Shown here in pieces: positions 34,983 through 44,569 of a stretch of 64,000 nt of DNA. The translations under genes and the position numbers were made by a program. This DNA is from Mariniflexile maritimum (GTDB taxonomy: Bacteria > Bacteroidota > Bacteroidia > Flavobacteriales > Flavobacteriaceae): the NCBI RefSeq assembly GCF_009746565.1, contig NZ_WRPN01000001.1:372001-436000 (forward strand), given 5' to 3'. Under the pieces are notes generated by a model, which made no database searches, was not told the DNA's origin, and worked only from the letters and a program-made list of their open reading frames with translations. Numbering within the stretch: position 1 is the first letter of the stretch; each line of letters opens with the position of its first letter.

Positions 34983-36440
34983 TTACTCCGGAATTAACCA
35001 CCAAAAAGGCTTCATTTTAGCTTTGTAAATAAAAGCGTAATGCAATGCGAGTTTTAACCAATGACCCGCTAAACCAATTTCGCCAAAGGTTTTACCAAGT
35101 TTTCTGCCGTGTGTTTTTGGATATTTTACATAATCTGGAATAATGGGGAATGTAGTAATGCTAATTCCGCTTCCTTGGGTTAAACCAAAACCTGCCGAAG
35201 CAATACAAGCGGCTCCCATATTGCCCATGGAACCTTTATGTTTTAATGATTCTTTGTTGTTTTTTATGGAATCGATGATGTTGTCGGCCACTAATTTAGC
35301 GGTAATGCCAGAAGGCATGCCGGTTCGTGGCGGTGATGGAAAAATTTCAGTGCCGTTTTTACTTTTTCGTGGTTTTGAAATGGTATGTGGTGGTGCAAAG
35401 GCGATACCCGGCGCAAAAATATTTTTATATGTCGGGTTTTGATAGGTTTCTGGCCAGTCCTGAACCGTCCATTCTTCATACGGTTTTGGTGTGTAATCGG
35501 CATCTACAATCATAAATCCTTTGAAGAGTTTATCGGTAATATCTTGGTTGTTTTTATCGAAGGCTTTAAATCCATGGCCCGAAAACGAAGGGATTAACAT
35601 AGCAAAATCAAAGGTTTCGGTTTTGGTTTCGCCTTCTAAATTTTCATAATGGGCAATGCCATCCTCAATTTTATTAACACCGGCCCCAAGTATCCATTTT
35701 ATATCCCGATCTTCAAAAACCATTTCAACCATTTCGCTCGATTTCATGGTCATACTGCCATAACTTAACAACATACCATCCATACCAAAATCGCCTAATT
35801 GGTATTCATTTGAAATCCACGTAATTTCAGCCAAATCGCGCACATTGTGTCGGCGTAATTCTTGTTCAACATTTAAAATATACTCAAAAGCAGCACCTTG
35901 GCAGGTTGCTTTTGCATGTCCTGTTCCAATTAAAATTTTGGCTTTTTTGCCTTTTTTCATTTCTTGAATCAAAGCGTTCAAACCTTCCCAGGCATGGTCG
36001 GCATGGGTGTAAGTACACACAGAATAGGCTTTGTTGGTTCCAGGATTTAGGCCTTCAGTGGCTTCAAAATTTAGTTTAGGGCCTGTGGCGTTAATTAAAT
36101 AATCGTAGGTTACTTTTTCTTGTTGGCCTTTGGTTTCGCCTGCAACATATTCGGCCAAAACATAGGGTTTCTGTTCTTGAGCATCACCTTCAGGATGGAA
36201 AGAAACCGCTTTGGCTTGTTTAAAATCGATATGCTTTTTTTTATACAAAGACGCTAACGGAAATAGTATCTTTTCCGATTTAATCCGTCCAATTCCCACC
36301 CAAATATTGGAGGGAATCCATTGGTAATTACTGTTGGGCGAGACCACGACCACTTCGTGTGCTTTCGACAGTTTTCTGCGCAAATGCGAAGCCGCTACAT
36401 GACCCGAAATACCAGCTCCTAAGACAACAATTTTTGACAT
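34983..36440 (-). CDS. Sulfide:quinone oxidoreductase-like flavoprotein
   Basis: A 485-residue FAD-dependent disulfide oxidoreductase. The FAD motif IVVLGAGISGHVAASHL is at the N-terminus; C142, C180 (GHAKATCQGAAFEY) and a later cysteine in GAACIASAGFGL are candidates for the redox pair that attacks sulfide. The C-terminal ~50 residues (GHWLKLALHYAFIYKAKMKP) are amphipathic and may bind the membrane. It would oxidise sulfide to polysulfide with quinone as acceptor. A TGTAAC-type operator upstream links it to the persulfide dioxygenase and TauE genes. NADH dehydrogenase type II relatives are the main alternative. Confidence 0.75.
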   Translation of the reverse strand: MSKIVVLGAGISGHVAASHLRRKLSKAHEVVVVSPNSNYQWIPSNIWVGIGRIKSEKILFPLASLYKKKHIDFKQAKAVSFHPEGDAQEQKPYVLAEYVAGETKGQQEKVTYDYLINATGPKLNFEATEGLNPGTNKAYSVCTYTHADHAWEGLNALIQEMKKGKKAKILIGTGHAKATCQGAAFEYILNVEQELRRHNVRDLAEITWISNEYQLGDFGMDGMLLSYGSMTMKSSEMVEMVFEDRDIKWILGAGVNKIEDGIAHYENLEGETKTETFDFAMLIPSFSGHGFKAFDKNNQDITDKLFKGFMIVDADYTPKPYEEWTVQDWPETYQNPTYKNIFAPGIAFAPPHTISKPRKSKNGTEIFPSPPRTGMPSGITAKLVADNIIDSIKNNKESLKHKGSMGNMGAACIASAGFGLTQGSGISITTFPIIPDYVKYPKTHGRKLGKTFGEIGLAGHWLKLALHYAFIYKAKMKPFWWLIPE

Positions 36441-36457
36441 GTTTGAATGATTTTAAC

Positions 36458-36502
36458 CAAAGATAATTGATTAAAACAGGTTTCATTGTAACATAAGTTG
36501 CA
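36458..36502 (-). promoter_or_regulatory. SQR promoter: TGTAAC-ATAA-GTTGCA plus -7 TATCTTTG
   Basis: The palindrome (36487-36502, one mismatch) is centred 29.5 bp upstream of a perfect TAnnTTTG (36458-36465, minus strand). The transcript would start about 11 bases before the ATG. It has the same geometry as the TauE promoter at 49807-49851. Confidence 0.7.
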
Positions 36503-36509
36503 TAAGCGC

Positions 36510-37631
36510 TCAACTCGTTTTTTTATAACTCCAAACGGCCAATCCGTTCATAATTAAGGCATAAAGCAACGTTTTTGTTACCTGCGGAAGAATATCCATA
36601 AACCCCGAACCTTTTAGCATCACCATACGCATCACTTCCACAAAATACTTGATTGGGTTGAACTCGGTTATGATTTGTGCCCATTTCGGCATACTTTCAA
36701 TGGGCGTAAACAAACCGCTCATCAAAATAAAAATCACCATAAAAAACCACGAAATAAACATGGCCTGTTGTTGTGTGTCGGTAAAATTTGAAATAAACAA
36801 ACCAATGCCCAAAACCACCAAAATATAAATGGAAGTATAGAAGTACATAAGTGCTAGACTACCAATCATGGGGATATTGAAAATTAGTTTCGCTATGGTT
36901 AGCCCAATGGTTAAAAGCCCGAGGCCCAAAACCCAAAACGGAAAGAGCTTACCAATTATAAACTGACGTTTTTTGATGGGCGTAACGTTTATTTGCTCCA
37001 ACGTGCCTATTTCTTTTTCGCGCACAATGTTCATTCCAGAAAGGAAAAGCGTAATCATGGTAACCAACAACACCAAAATACCGGGCACCATAAAGGTTTT
37101 GTAGTTTAAGGTTTCGTTATACCAAAAGAGTGGGATGGTGTTAATGGTTGAAGGTTGTGACAACATATCCGAAGGTTGTAATAAATTCACCTTAATATGC
37201 TGATTAAATGTTTGTATAATCTGTGTAACATACACATTTTTAACACCGGCAGCGGCACCATCAATGGCATTTATGGTAACGCCTAAATGGGCTTGTTTAG
37301 ATTTTTGAAGTTGGCGTTCAAAATGTCTTGGAATTTCCAAAACCACATCAACCTCGCCTTTAAGCATGGCGGCACTTGCTTTTGCTTCCGAAGGAAAATG
37401 GGTCAATACGTTAAAATAGGTTGAAGCGTTGAATTTTTCAATTAAAGCCCGGGATGCAGATGAATGGTCGTTATCGATATAAGCAAAAGCGATGTTTTTA
37501 ATTTCAAAGGTCGCAGCATTCGATAATATGACCAGTTGTATTAACGGAAGTACAAAAATAATGGGCAACATGCCTTTATTCCTAAAGATTTGCCTAAACT
37601 CTTTTTGTATGATGTAGAAAATTGTTTTCAT
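36510..37631 (-). CDS. ABC-2 type export permease (YbhR-like)
   Basis: A 373-residue permease with one N-terminal helix (about 22-40), a large outside domain, and five C-terminal helices, including MFISWFFMVIFILMSGLFTP. This matches YbhR/YhhJ-type ABC-2 permeases. It is the last gene of an eight-gene exporter operon running TetR, TolC, HlyD, lipoprotein, two ATPases and two permeases. It pairs with the 368-residue permease just upstream. Likely substrate: drugs or lipophilic compounds. Confidence 0.85.
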   Translation of the reverse strand: MKTIFYIIQKEFRQIFRNKGMLPIIFVLPLIQLVILSNAATFEIKNIAFAYIDNDHSSASRALIEKFNASTYFNVLTHFPSEAKASAAMLKGEVDVVLEIPRHFERQLQKSKQAHLGVTINAIDGAAAGVKNVYVTQIIQTFNQHIKVNLLQPSDMLSQPSTINTIPLFWYNETLNYKTFMVPGILVLLVTMITLFLSGMNIVREKEIGTLEQINVTPIKKRQFIIGKLFPFWVLGLGLLTIGLTIAKLIFNIPMIGSLALMYFYTSIYILVVLGIGLFISNFTDTQQQAMFISWFFMVIFILMSGLFTPIESMPKWAQIITEFNPIKYFVEVMRMVMLKGSGFMDILPQVTKTLLYALIMNGLAVWSYKKTS

Positions 37632-37705
37632 AATTTTTCCAACGAAAGTGGAGCTCCTTTTTTAATGTTCACTACTACAAGGTTTTAAAAACCCAACTCA
37701 ATCAT

Positions 37706-38812
37706 TTATTCCAGTCTAATTTTATATTTTTTCACGCTCAAGCCAATGAAAAATACCGTCATTCCCAATAAAATCAAGGTTTCTTTCCAAATAAATCCTA
37801 TTCCAACACCTTTTAACATAATGCCTTTTATGATGATGATGAACCATTTTGCTGGTATGATATTACTGATAATTTGAAGCGGTAATGGCATGCTTGAAAT
37901 AGGGAAAATAAAACCAGACAATAAAATTACGGGAAGCATCAAGCCCATGAGCGAAATCATCATGGCGGTTTGTTGCGTTGCTGAAATGGTTGAAATTAAA
38001 ATGCCTAAAGCGAGTGCGGTAATGATAAAAAGAACACTTTCCAGAGCCAACAGAAGCAAGCTACCTTGAACCGGCATTTTAAAAATAAAAACACTTAGCA
38101 TAACAATAACTACGGCATTGATTATAGAAAGGAAAATATACGGGAACACTTTACCAATAATTACTTGAAAGGGCTTTAATGGAGATACCAACAAGATTTC
38201 CATGGTGCCCAATTCTTTCTCGCGGGTAATGGAAATGGAGGTCATCATAGCGGAAACGAGCATTAAAATAATGGTCATAACCCCCGGAACAAACATGTAA
38301 ACGCTTTTCAATTCCGGATTATAGACCATGCGTGTTTGTGGTACGATTTGATAAGCGATCTTGATGTTTTTATTCAACTCTTTTTGATACTGTTGAAGCA
38401 TGGCGTTTACATAATTGCTTATGGTATTGGCCGTATTGGGGTCGGTTGCATCGGTAATAATCTGAACGGTTGCTTGATGTTGTTTGATTAAGTTTTGGCT
38501 GAAATCTTTTTCAAAGTTTAAAACTGCTTTTACCTGCCCTTTTTCAAAAACGGAAGCGATATCAGCTTCACGGGTAATAATTTGTTTGATGCTGAAATAT
38601 TTTGATGCTGAAATTTTATGGATTATTTCTTGCGTATTAACGTCGTTTGAACGGTCTAAAATAGCAATGTCCACATTATTAATCTCGTTGGTAATGGCAA
38701 AACCAAACAATAATATTTGGGCAATTGGCATTCCAAAAAGGATGAACAGCGACCGCCTATCCCTAAAAATATGGTAAAATTCCTTTTTAATAAAGCCTGT
38801 AAATCGTTTCAT
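37706..38812 (-). CDS. ABC-2 type export permease (YbhS-like)
   Basis: A 368-residue partner of the following permease, with the same layout: N-terminal helix (LFILFGMPIAQILLFGFAI), an extracytoplasmic region, then five to six helices with MISLMGLMLPVILLSGFIFP near the C-terminus. The two would form the heterodimeric channel for the exporter. It is 42 bp downstream of the ATPase gene. Confidence 0.85.
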   Translation of the reverse strand: MKRFTGFIKKEFYHIFRDRRSLFILFGMPIAQILLFGFAITNEINNVDIAILDRSNDVNTQEIIHKISASKYFSIKQIITREADIASVFEKGQVKAVLNFEKDFSQNLIKQHQATVQIITDATDPNTANTISNYVNAMLQQYQKELNKNIKIAYQIVPQTRMVYNPELKSVYMFVPGVMTIILMLVSAMMTSISITREKELGTMEILLVSPLKPFQVIIGKVFPYIFLSIINAVVIVMLSVFIFKMPVQGSLLLLALESVLFIITALALGILISTISATQQTAMMISLMGLMLPVILLSGFIFPISSMPLPLQIISNIIPAKWFIIIIKGIMLKGVGIGFIWKETLILLGMTVFFIGLSVKKYKIRLE

Positions 38813-38854
38813 ATAAGCCCCTTTAACTTCCCAAAGGGAAGCATTTTTGTAATA

Positions 38855-39628
38855 TTAGTTTTTGTCAGTATTTACTTCGTTCCCATTGGTAAGGGTGGGT
38901 GATGGGCTCCTAGCCAATTTTAAAAATACATCGTTCATGTTTTCTGCCCTAAATTGTTCTTTTAGCTTTTTGGGCGTATCCAAAGCTTCAATTTTTCCGT
39001 TGACCATGATGGAAACACGGTCGCAATATTCGGCTTCATCCATGTAATGCGTGGTTACAAAAACGGTGGTGCCTTGGTGTGCCGCTTTATAGATCATTTC
39101 CCAAAACTGCCGTCTAGTTATGGGGTCCACACCACCGGTTGGTTCATCTAAAAAAACAATTTTCGGGTCGTGTAACAACGAAACCGAGAATGCTATTTTT
39201 TGTTTCCAGCCCAAAGGCAATGCGCCAACAAGCTGGTTTACAATATCTTTTAAGCCTAAATCTTCTACAAGCTCACATCTTTTTTCTTCAATTCTTTTTC
39301 GAGATAGCCCATAGATGCCACCAAAAAAAGTAATGTTTTCTTTCACCGTTAAATCGTCGTAAAGCGCAAATTTCTGACTCATATAACCTATGCTTTGTTT
39401 AACATCTTCGGCGTGTGTAAAAACATCAAAACCTGCCACTTGGGCTTTCCCCGACGTGGGTTTGGAAATACCAATAAGCATTTTCATGGCCGTTGTTTTT
39501 CCTGCACCGTTAGCACCTAAAAACCCGAAAATTTCGCCTTTTTTAACTTCAAAGGTTATGGCGTTTACCGCAGTGAAATCTCCAAAGGTCTTGGTTAGGT
39601 TTTTGACTTCTATAACGTTGTTGTTCAT
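38855..39628 (-). CDS. ABC exporter ATP-binding protein (second of two)
   Basis: A 257-residue ATPase. Walker A is GANGAGKTTAMKML, Walker B VFLDEPTGGVDP, the switch histidine follows in VFVTTHYMDEAEYCD. The signature loop reads LPLGWKQK instead of LSGGxxQ, so this subunit's half-site is probably degenerate. It corresponds to the C-terminal half of E. coli YbhF, which carries both ATPase domains in one chain. Confidence 0.88.
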   Translation of the reverse strand: MNNNVIEVKNLTKTFGDFTAVNAITFEVKKGEIFGFLGANGAGKTTAMKMLIGISKPTSGKAQVAGFDVFTHAEDVKQSIGYMSQKFALYDDLTVKENITFFGGIYGLSRKRIEEKRCELVEDLGLKDIVNQLVGALPLGWKQKIAFSVSLLHDPKIVFLDEPTGGVDPITRRQFWEMIYKAAHQGTTVFVTTHYMDEAEYCDRVSIMVNGKIEALDTPKKLKEQFRAENMNDVFLKLARSPSPTLTNGNEVNTDKN

Positions 39629-39648
39629 TTTTTTTTATTTTATACCTA

Positions 39649-39667
39649 CAAGGTCTTGGAAACCTTG
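39649..39667. repeat. Palindrome CAAGGT...ACCTTG between the ATPase genes
   Basis: Related to the palindrome at 13250-13266, within CTACAAGGTCTTGGAAACC. Dispersed intergenic repeat. Confidence 0.45.
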
Positions 39668-39671
39668 CAAG

Positions 39672-40574
39672 CTATTTTGCTAATTCCATAAAAGTGTCCT
39701 CAATGGTAGCCGCGGTTTTTTCTATGTTAATGTTTGAAAGATTACGTGATTCTAAATACGCTTTTAAATCTTCCGTATTAAAATCTGTTCTCTTATCAGA
39801 ATAATGCACAAATTCCCCAAAAGGGTAGATGCTGTAATGATGCTTATATGCCTTTAAACTTTCAAGCAATTGGTACATATTGTTGCTGCTTACATTGTAA
39901 ATGGTTTTTGGATAATGCTTTACAATGGCCGCTGGTGTGTCTATTTCTAAAATTTTACCGTTTTGCATGAGGGCGATTCGATCGCACAGTGCAGCTTCGT
40001 CCATATACGGTGTAGATACCAAAATGGTAATGTCCTTTTGTTGCAAACGTTTTAGCATGTCCCAAAATTCTTTTCTCGAAACGGGATCAACGCCCGTAGT
40101 TGGCTCGTCTAAAAAAAGCACGTTTGGTTTGTGGATTAAAGCGCAACTTAGCGCAAGTTTTTGCTTCATCCCACCAGAAAGTTTGCCGGCGCGCCTCTTT
40201 TTAAAGGGTTCTATTTGAACGTAAATATCTTTTATCAAATCGTAGTTTTCTTCAATGGTGGTTCCAAAAATAGTTGCAAAAAAGTGCAGGTTTTCTTCAA
40301 CTGTTAAATCTTGGTAGAGCGAAAACTTCCCCGGCATATAGCCCACACTGTTTCGTATGGCTTTATAATGGGTTACCACATCCAAATCGGTTACGGTGGC
40401 ATGTCCAGCGTCGGGAACTAACAAGGTGGTTAAAATCCTGAATAGCGTTGTTTTACCGGCACCATCGGGACCTATAAGTCCGAAAAGTTCGCCCGGTTTC
40501 ACATCAAAAGAAATGTTTTGTAACGCGTTAACGTTTTTGTAAGATTTTGATATGTTAGAAACGGAAATACTCAT
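39672..40574 (-). CDS. ABC exporter ATP-binding protein (first of two)
   Basis: A 300-residue ATPase with Walker A GPDGAGKTTLFRIL, an intact signature LSGGMKQK and Walker B VLFLDEPTTGVDP. The C-terminal 80 residues are an extra domain. It corresponds to the N-terminal half of YbhF. Its start codon lies directly against the stop of the lipoprotein gene. Confidence 0.88.
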   Translation of the reverse strand: MSISVSNISKSYKNVNALQNISFDVKPGELFGLIGPDGAGKTTLFRILTTLLVPDAGHATVTDLDVVTHYKAIRNSVGYMPGKFSLYQDLTVEENLHFFATIFGTTIEENYDLIKDIYVQIEPFKKRRAGKLSGGMKQKLALSCALIHKPNVLFLDEPTTGVDPVSRKEFWDMLKRLQQKDITILVSTPYMDEAALCDRIALMQNGKILEIDTPAAIVKHYPKTIYNVSSNNMYQLLESLKAYKHHYSIYPFGEFVHYSDKRTDFNTEDLKAYLESRNLSNINIEKTAATIEDTFMELAK

Positions 40575-41057
40575 CTATTGAAAGTAATTTGAATACATAT
40601 TAATATTTTCAACAATGCTGCTTTTAATTTTGGCTGCGTCTTCACTGTTTTTTGTTTCAGAAAGCACTTCAATTTTTTCAATAAGTGGCACGAGCCAAAC
40701 ATGTAAATAATCATGCGAAGGCCCTTCCATCGTACATTTTTTAACTACGTCATTTTTAGCATCGTTAAGTTGTGCTGCTAATTGATGGTAGTCTTCAATA
40801 GTAATAGTGGGCTGTGTTTTCAAAATGTTTTTCATGTTTTCAACGCCTTCATTGGTTTCTATGTTGGCCGGCCATTTTCCGCCATTATTTAATTGCATAT
40901 CCGCAGTCCATGAATTTTGGTAAACGGTTGAAGTTTCGTTTTGATGGTGTTGGTGCGTTGCCTCACTATTGGTATTCTGTGTGGAAGTTTCCTGCTGATT
41001 CTTGTCTTTACAACTTATGAAAGCGAGCAGACCGATGATAAAAATGGCATGTTTCAT
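40575..41057 (-). CDS. His-containing lipoprotein of the exporter operon
   Basis: A 160-residue predicted lipoprotein: leader MKHAIFIIGLLAFISC with Cys16 as the lipidated residue, a Gln/Thr/Asn-rich linker with HQHHQNE, and a helical C-terminal domain containing CTMEGPSHDYLHVWLVPLIE. It is not part of standard YbhFSR operons. The histidines and the Cys-Met cluster suggest metal binding, perhaps as a periplasmic partner of the exporter. Function unknown. Confidence 0.65.
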   Translation of the reverse strand: MKHAIFIIGLLAFISCKDKNQQETSTQNTNSEATHQHHQNETSTVYQNSWTADMQLNNGGKWPANIETNEGVENMKNILKTQPTITIEDYHQLAAQLNDAKNDVVKKCTMEGPSHDYLHVWLVPLIEKIEVLSETKNSEDAAKIKSSIVENINMYSNYFQ

Positions 41058-41082
41058 GTTTTATATGTGTTTTTTTAGACTG

Positions 41083-41985
41083 TTAGTTTGCTTCGGAATT
41101 GTTAAGCCACATTTCGGCGGGCATGCCTATTTTCAGGCTACCATCGTTGGCGACTTTTATTTTAACGGCGTAAACCAAGGCGACGCGTTCTTCTTTGGTT
41201 TGAATGATTTTAGGCGTAAATTCAGCTTCCGACGCTATCCAATAAATCGTTCCTTTATACGATTTCATCCCGTCTGAATCGTCAATTTTCACTGTAACTT
41301 CCTGACCAATTTTAAGGTTTGGCAGTTGGGTTTCGCTTACATACACCCGCAGCTCCATGCTACTTAAATCGGCAATCTTGTAAAGTGCCTTCCCAAAGGA
41401 TGTAATTTCGTTTGCTTCGGCATATTTGGCCAAAACAGTGCCGTTTACCGGATTTACGATTTGGCTTTTCTGGATTTGATCGTCCAGTTGTTGCAACTGC
41501 ACATCGATGCTCCTCAATTCGTTAACCACCGGGGCGTTTTGAATTTCAATGCTCTTTATTTGCTGCTTGATAACGTCAATTTCACCCAAAACCTCATCCA
41601 GTTGTTTTTGTGTTCCTGCGCTATCCTTTATTAAATTTTGGGTGCGGTTTTTATTAATGTTCGCCGTTTTTAATTTGGCATTTAGCACATCGATTTGCGA
41701 TAAAACACCTTTCGATTTTGAAATGACAACCGCTTTTGAAACCAACAATTGGTCTCGTTTCAACGCTAACGGAATGGTATCAATATAGCCCAAAAAAGCG
41801 TCTTTTTTAAGCAAATCGCCTTCATTTACATTGAATTGCATCAATTTTCCGTTATTTTCTGCTGAAACGGTTATTTCGGTAGCTTCAAAATTTCCGTAGC
41901 CATCGGCCTTTCCGTTTGCGTTGCTACAAGCGCTCATTACTAATGCAACGCTCCCAATTGCTAAACTATATCTGATTAATTTCAT
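41083..41985 (-). CDS. HlyD-family periplasmic adaptor (YbhG-like lipoprotein)
   Basis: A 300-residue membrane-fusion protein. The leader MKLIRYSLAIGSVALVMSAC ends in a lipobox (Cys20). A biotinyl-lipoyl-like half (GNFEATEITVSAENNGKLMQ), a long coiled-coil hairpin (about residues 75-180, SKGVLSQIDVLNAKL) and the return half VVNPVNGTVLAKYAEANEI follow. It bridges the ABC permeases and the TolC channel. Confidence 0.88.
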   Translation of the reverse strand: MKLIRYSLAIGSVALVMSACSNANGKADGYGNFEATEITVSAENNGKLMQFNVNEGDLLKKDAFLGYIDTIPLALKRDQLLVSKAVVISKSKGVLSQIDVLNAKLKTANINKNRTQNLIKDSAGTQKQLDEVLGEIDVIKQQIKSIEIQNAPVVNELRSIDVQLQQLDDQIQKSQIVNPVNGTVLAKYAEANEITSFGKALYKIADLSSMELRVYVSETQLPNLKIGQEVTVKIDDSDGMKSYKGTIYWIASEAEFTPKIIQTKEERVALVYAVKIKVANDGSLKIGMPAEMWLNNSEAN

Positions 41986-41995
41986 AAATGTATTT

Positions 41996-43246
41996 TTAGT
42001 GTCCTGTTGTAATGTTATAATTTGCTTTTGTTAATTCAAGTTGAATGAGGTGCGTTGCCAAACCGTTTTCGGCATCGTTTAAATGGGTCAATTCGGTTAC
42101 ATAAGCCGATGTGGTAATTACGCCATTGCGAAGTTGCGATTGCGTTGCTTCCAATACTTTTTTTCGCAGAGCTATAATGTCGTTATCTAGTTGTATTAAT
42201 TCTGAAATGGTTGCGATTTCTTTTTCTTGGGCGGTACGTTCCATGGTTGTATTTAATTTGAAGGTTTCCGCTTCGGTTTCAACCAAATCTTTAGCAATGG
42301 CAAGAGATTCACGTTGTTTTTTATTGCTGTTCCAATCAAAAACCTGCCAATTCAATTTTAAGCCCACGGTATAAAATGTTTGAAACGAATTGTCGAGCAT
42401 GTTCAGCCCAGGGTTGCCATAACCACCAGTGGCAAAGCCCAAAAATTTAGGGGCATTTTGTTTGCCAATTAAGGTTTCGTTTAGGGTTATTTCTTCTTTT
42501 CTAAGCTGAAAAAGTTCCAGTTCGGGTCGGTTTATCGCTTTGCCCAAAACAGCGTTTGTTATTGGGGTTTCAAAAGTGGTTTCAAGCGATAGGGGTGTGG
42601 CTATTAAAGTCGATAAATTTTCGATAAGAACTATTTTGTTGTTCTCAATTTCTTGAAACTGTTGTGCTATTTTTAATAGTTCGGCTTCCAATACATGATC
42701 CGAACTAGGTAAGATTACACCGTTTTTAATACCCGATTTGACCTCAAGAAGCTGTGTTTTTATTTGGGTTTGTTTATTGGTTAAAAGCTGTTTTTTTTCC
42801 TGAATCAATAAAATGGAAAAATACAACTGGTTAATTTGCTTTTTTATTTGGTACAAACTAACCTCTACCTGCTTTTGCTGGGTTTTTAATTGCGCCGATT
42901 TGGATTTAGTTGAAGCGTTTATTAAACCGCCATTGTAAATGAGTTGATTTACCGAAAATGTGGCCCGGTATTGGTCTTTGTTTAAAGGTTCTATGTTGGT
43001 ATTTGGAAGTGGCACACTGGTAACGTCCGATTGATATGTTGCTTGCGCCGATAGTTCAAATTGCGGCAATTTTCCGTTGGAAATAACCTCCAAATCCAGA
43101 TCGTTTTGGTGTTTTAATAAAGCCGATTGTTTTGCCAATGGGTAATTTGTGCTTGCCAATTTATAACAATCCTGCAAGGTTATGGCTTGTTGCGCACCCA
43201 GTGGCAATGCCATAAGTAGGGTTAAAAGATATAATAATCTGTTCAT
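41996..43246 (-). CDS. TolC-family outer-membrane efflux protein
   Basis: A 416-residue protein from the ATG at 43246 (signal peptide MNRLLYLLTLLMALPLGAQ), 1 bp after the TetR stop on the minus strand. It has two helical hairpin repeats typical of TolC: LDLEVISNGKLPQFELSAQA and the later FYTVGLKLNWQVFDWNSNKK. It forms the outer-membrane exit for the exporter. Confidence 0.9.
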   Translation of the reverse strand: MNRLLYLLTLLMALPLGAQQAITLQDCYKLASTNYPLAKQSALLKHQNDLDLEVISNGKLPQFELSAQATYQSDVTSVPLPNTNIEPLNKDQYRATFSVNQLIYNGGLINASTKSKSAQLKTQQKQVEVSLYQIKKQINQLYFSILLIQEKKQLLTNKQTQIKTQLLEVKSGIKNGVILPSSDHVLEAELLKIAQQFQEIENNKIVLIENLSTLIATPLSLETTFETPITNAVLGKAINRPELELFQLRKEEITLNETLIGKQNAPKFLGFATGGYGNPGLNMLDNSFQTFYTVGLKLNWQVFDWNSNKKQRESLAIAKDLVETEAETFKLNTTMERTAQEKEIATISELIQLDNDIIALRKKVLEATQSQLRNGVITTSAYVTELTHLNDAENGLATHLIQLELTKANYNITTGH

Positions 43247-43247
43247 G

Positions 43248-43862
43248 TTATTTAATTTTAATGGCATTTATTATAAAGTTCGACACTTCATTTTTTCGTG
43301 CTTCAATTAACGCATCCATGGCGCCTTCATCTAAATTGGCAAATGCTTTTATAAGCGGTTTTGCTACAAACGGGAATATGTTCAGCGCCATAATGTTTAT
43401 GAACAATTGTTCCGCTCCAATGGGTATGATGATGCCCTTTTCTATCTCATCCCGAACCTGTCCCTTAAATTTTTGAATATTTGGAAAACCGTTATTAGTG
43501 GCTAACTTTTCGATAAAATTGGGGTTTCTATTTAATTCCTGGATAATGAAATTTGGCAGGTAGGGGTGCTTAATGATGAATGAAATATAGTTGGTCGTGA
43601 AATTTTTTATTTTTTCCTCGATGGAAGAATCATCGTTTAAAATGGCATTGAGCTGCGGTGCCAGTAAAGCAAATGCCTTTTTGAAAACGGCTTCAAAAAG
43701 GAGTTCCTTGCTCCTAAAATAATAATGGAGCATGGCCTTGTTGATGCGGGCTTCATCGGCTATCTCTTGCATACGTGCGCCATCCATTCCTTTATTTTGG
43801 AATACGCGCTTTGCAGCTTCTAAGATGCTGCGCTCTGTGGAGGTGTCTTTTTCTTTTTGCAT
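43248..43862 (-). CDS. TetR-family regulator of the exporter operon
   Basis: A 204-residue regulator. The ATG at 43862 is chosen; in-frame codons from 43895 would need a TTG. The N-terminal helix-turn-helix reads ILEAAKRVFQNKGMDGARMQ and INKAMLHYYFRSKELLF. It heads the operon and probably represses it, as CecR (YbiH) does for E. coli ybhG-ybhFSR. The ligand is unknown. The 250-bp gap upstream (43863-44112) contains no gene that I recognise. Confidence 0.88.
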   Translation of the reverse strand: MQKEKDTSTERSILEAAKRVFQNKGMDGARMQEIADEARINKAMLHYYFRSKELLFEAVFKKAFALLAPQLNAILNDDSSIEEKIKNFTTNYISFIIKHPYLPNFIIQELNRNPNFIEKLATNNGFPNIQKFKGQVRDEIEKGIIIPIGAEQLFINIMALNIFPFVAKPLIKAFANLDEGAMDALIEARKNEVSNFIINAIKIK

Positions 43863-44112
43863 TTTAACTTTATGGTTTAACCGTTTGGTTGACAAATTTA
43901 CAAAAAATATTCAAACCTGCTAATCGTTTGGTTTATTTTTAAATAATATTTTATTGAACCATATAAATAGCTTGAATTGTAGGCAGTTAGAGCATAAACT
44001 AAATAACCTTCAGAACAAGCATCAAAGCAACATAGGCAACCGGATGTTTATTTGATGGTAAATGTGACATTAGTAGCACATAACTTACCGCTAAAGTGTT
44101 ATTTTTGTAATA

Positions 44113-44487
44113 TTGAAAACGGGCACCTTAATATTATCACTAACACTGGCAACAACCATGTTGCTTAACAGTTTGCGTGTGCCAATTACTTACGCTTATT
44201 ACTATGTTGATTATGAGGGTTTTATTGAGAAATATTGTATAAACATAACCAAGCCAGAACTGCAATGCAATGGTAAATGCCATTTAAATAAAGTGGTTAA
44301 TGATAATACCGAAAGCGATGAAAATCCCATAAAAATAATAGATTTTAAGGAAATTAATTTATTTGTTGTTGCACAAACAACCTATAACTTTATTAGTTTT
44401 TTATCTGAAAAACCTAAAATAATCGATGGTTTAAACTTGTATTCGTATTCAAGTATTTATCGGTTCGATCATCCTCCACAACTATAA
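44113..44487 (+). CDS. Small CNGKCH-motif membrane protein, probable copper partner
   Basis: A 124-residue protein, apparently starting with TTG at 44113, because family members begin with this hydrophobic leader (MKTGTLILSLTLATTMLLNS); the first ATG at 44158 would remove most of it. The core PELQCNGKCHLNKVV gives a Cys-x3-Cys-His cluster facing outside. In Bacteroidota, proteins of this type sit next to TonB-dependent copper receptors, as here (82 bp upstream). A role in copper binding is inferred. Confidence 0.65.
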   Translation: MKTGTLILSLTLATTMLLNSLRVPITYAYYYVDYEGFIEKYCINITKPELQCNGKCHLNKVVNDNTESDENPIKIIDFKEINLFVVAQTTYNFISFLSEKPKIIDGLNLYSYSSIYRFDHPPQL

Positions 44488-44569
44488 TTCTCATTTCATA
44501 TCAATTATAGTTCAGAGGTTTAATCAAGCTTCTGAAAATCACTTTATTTAAAAATTTATACATTAAAAA

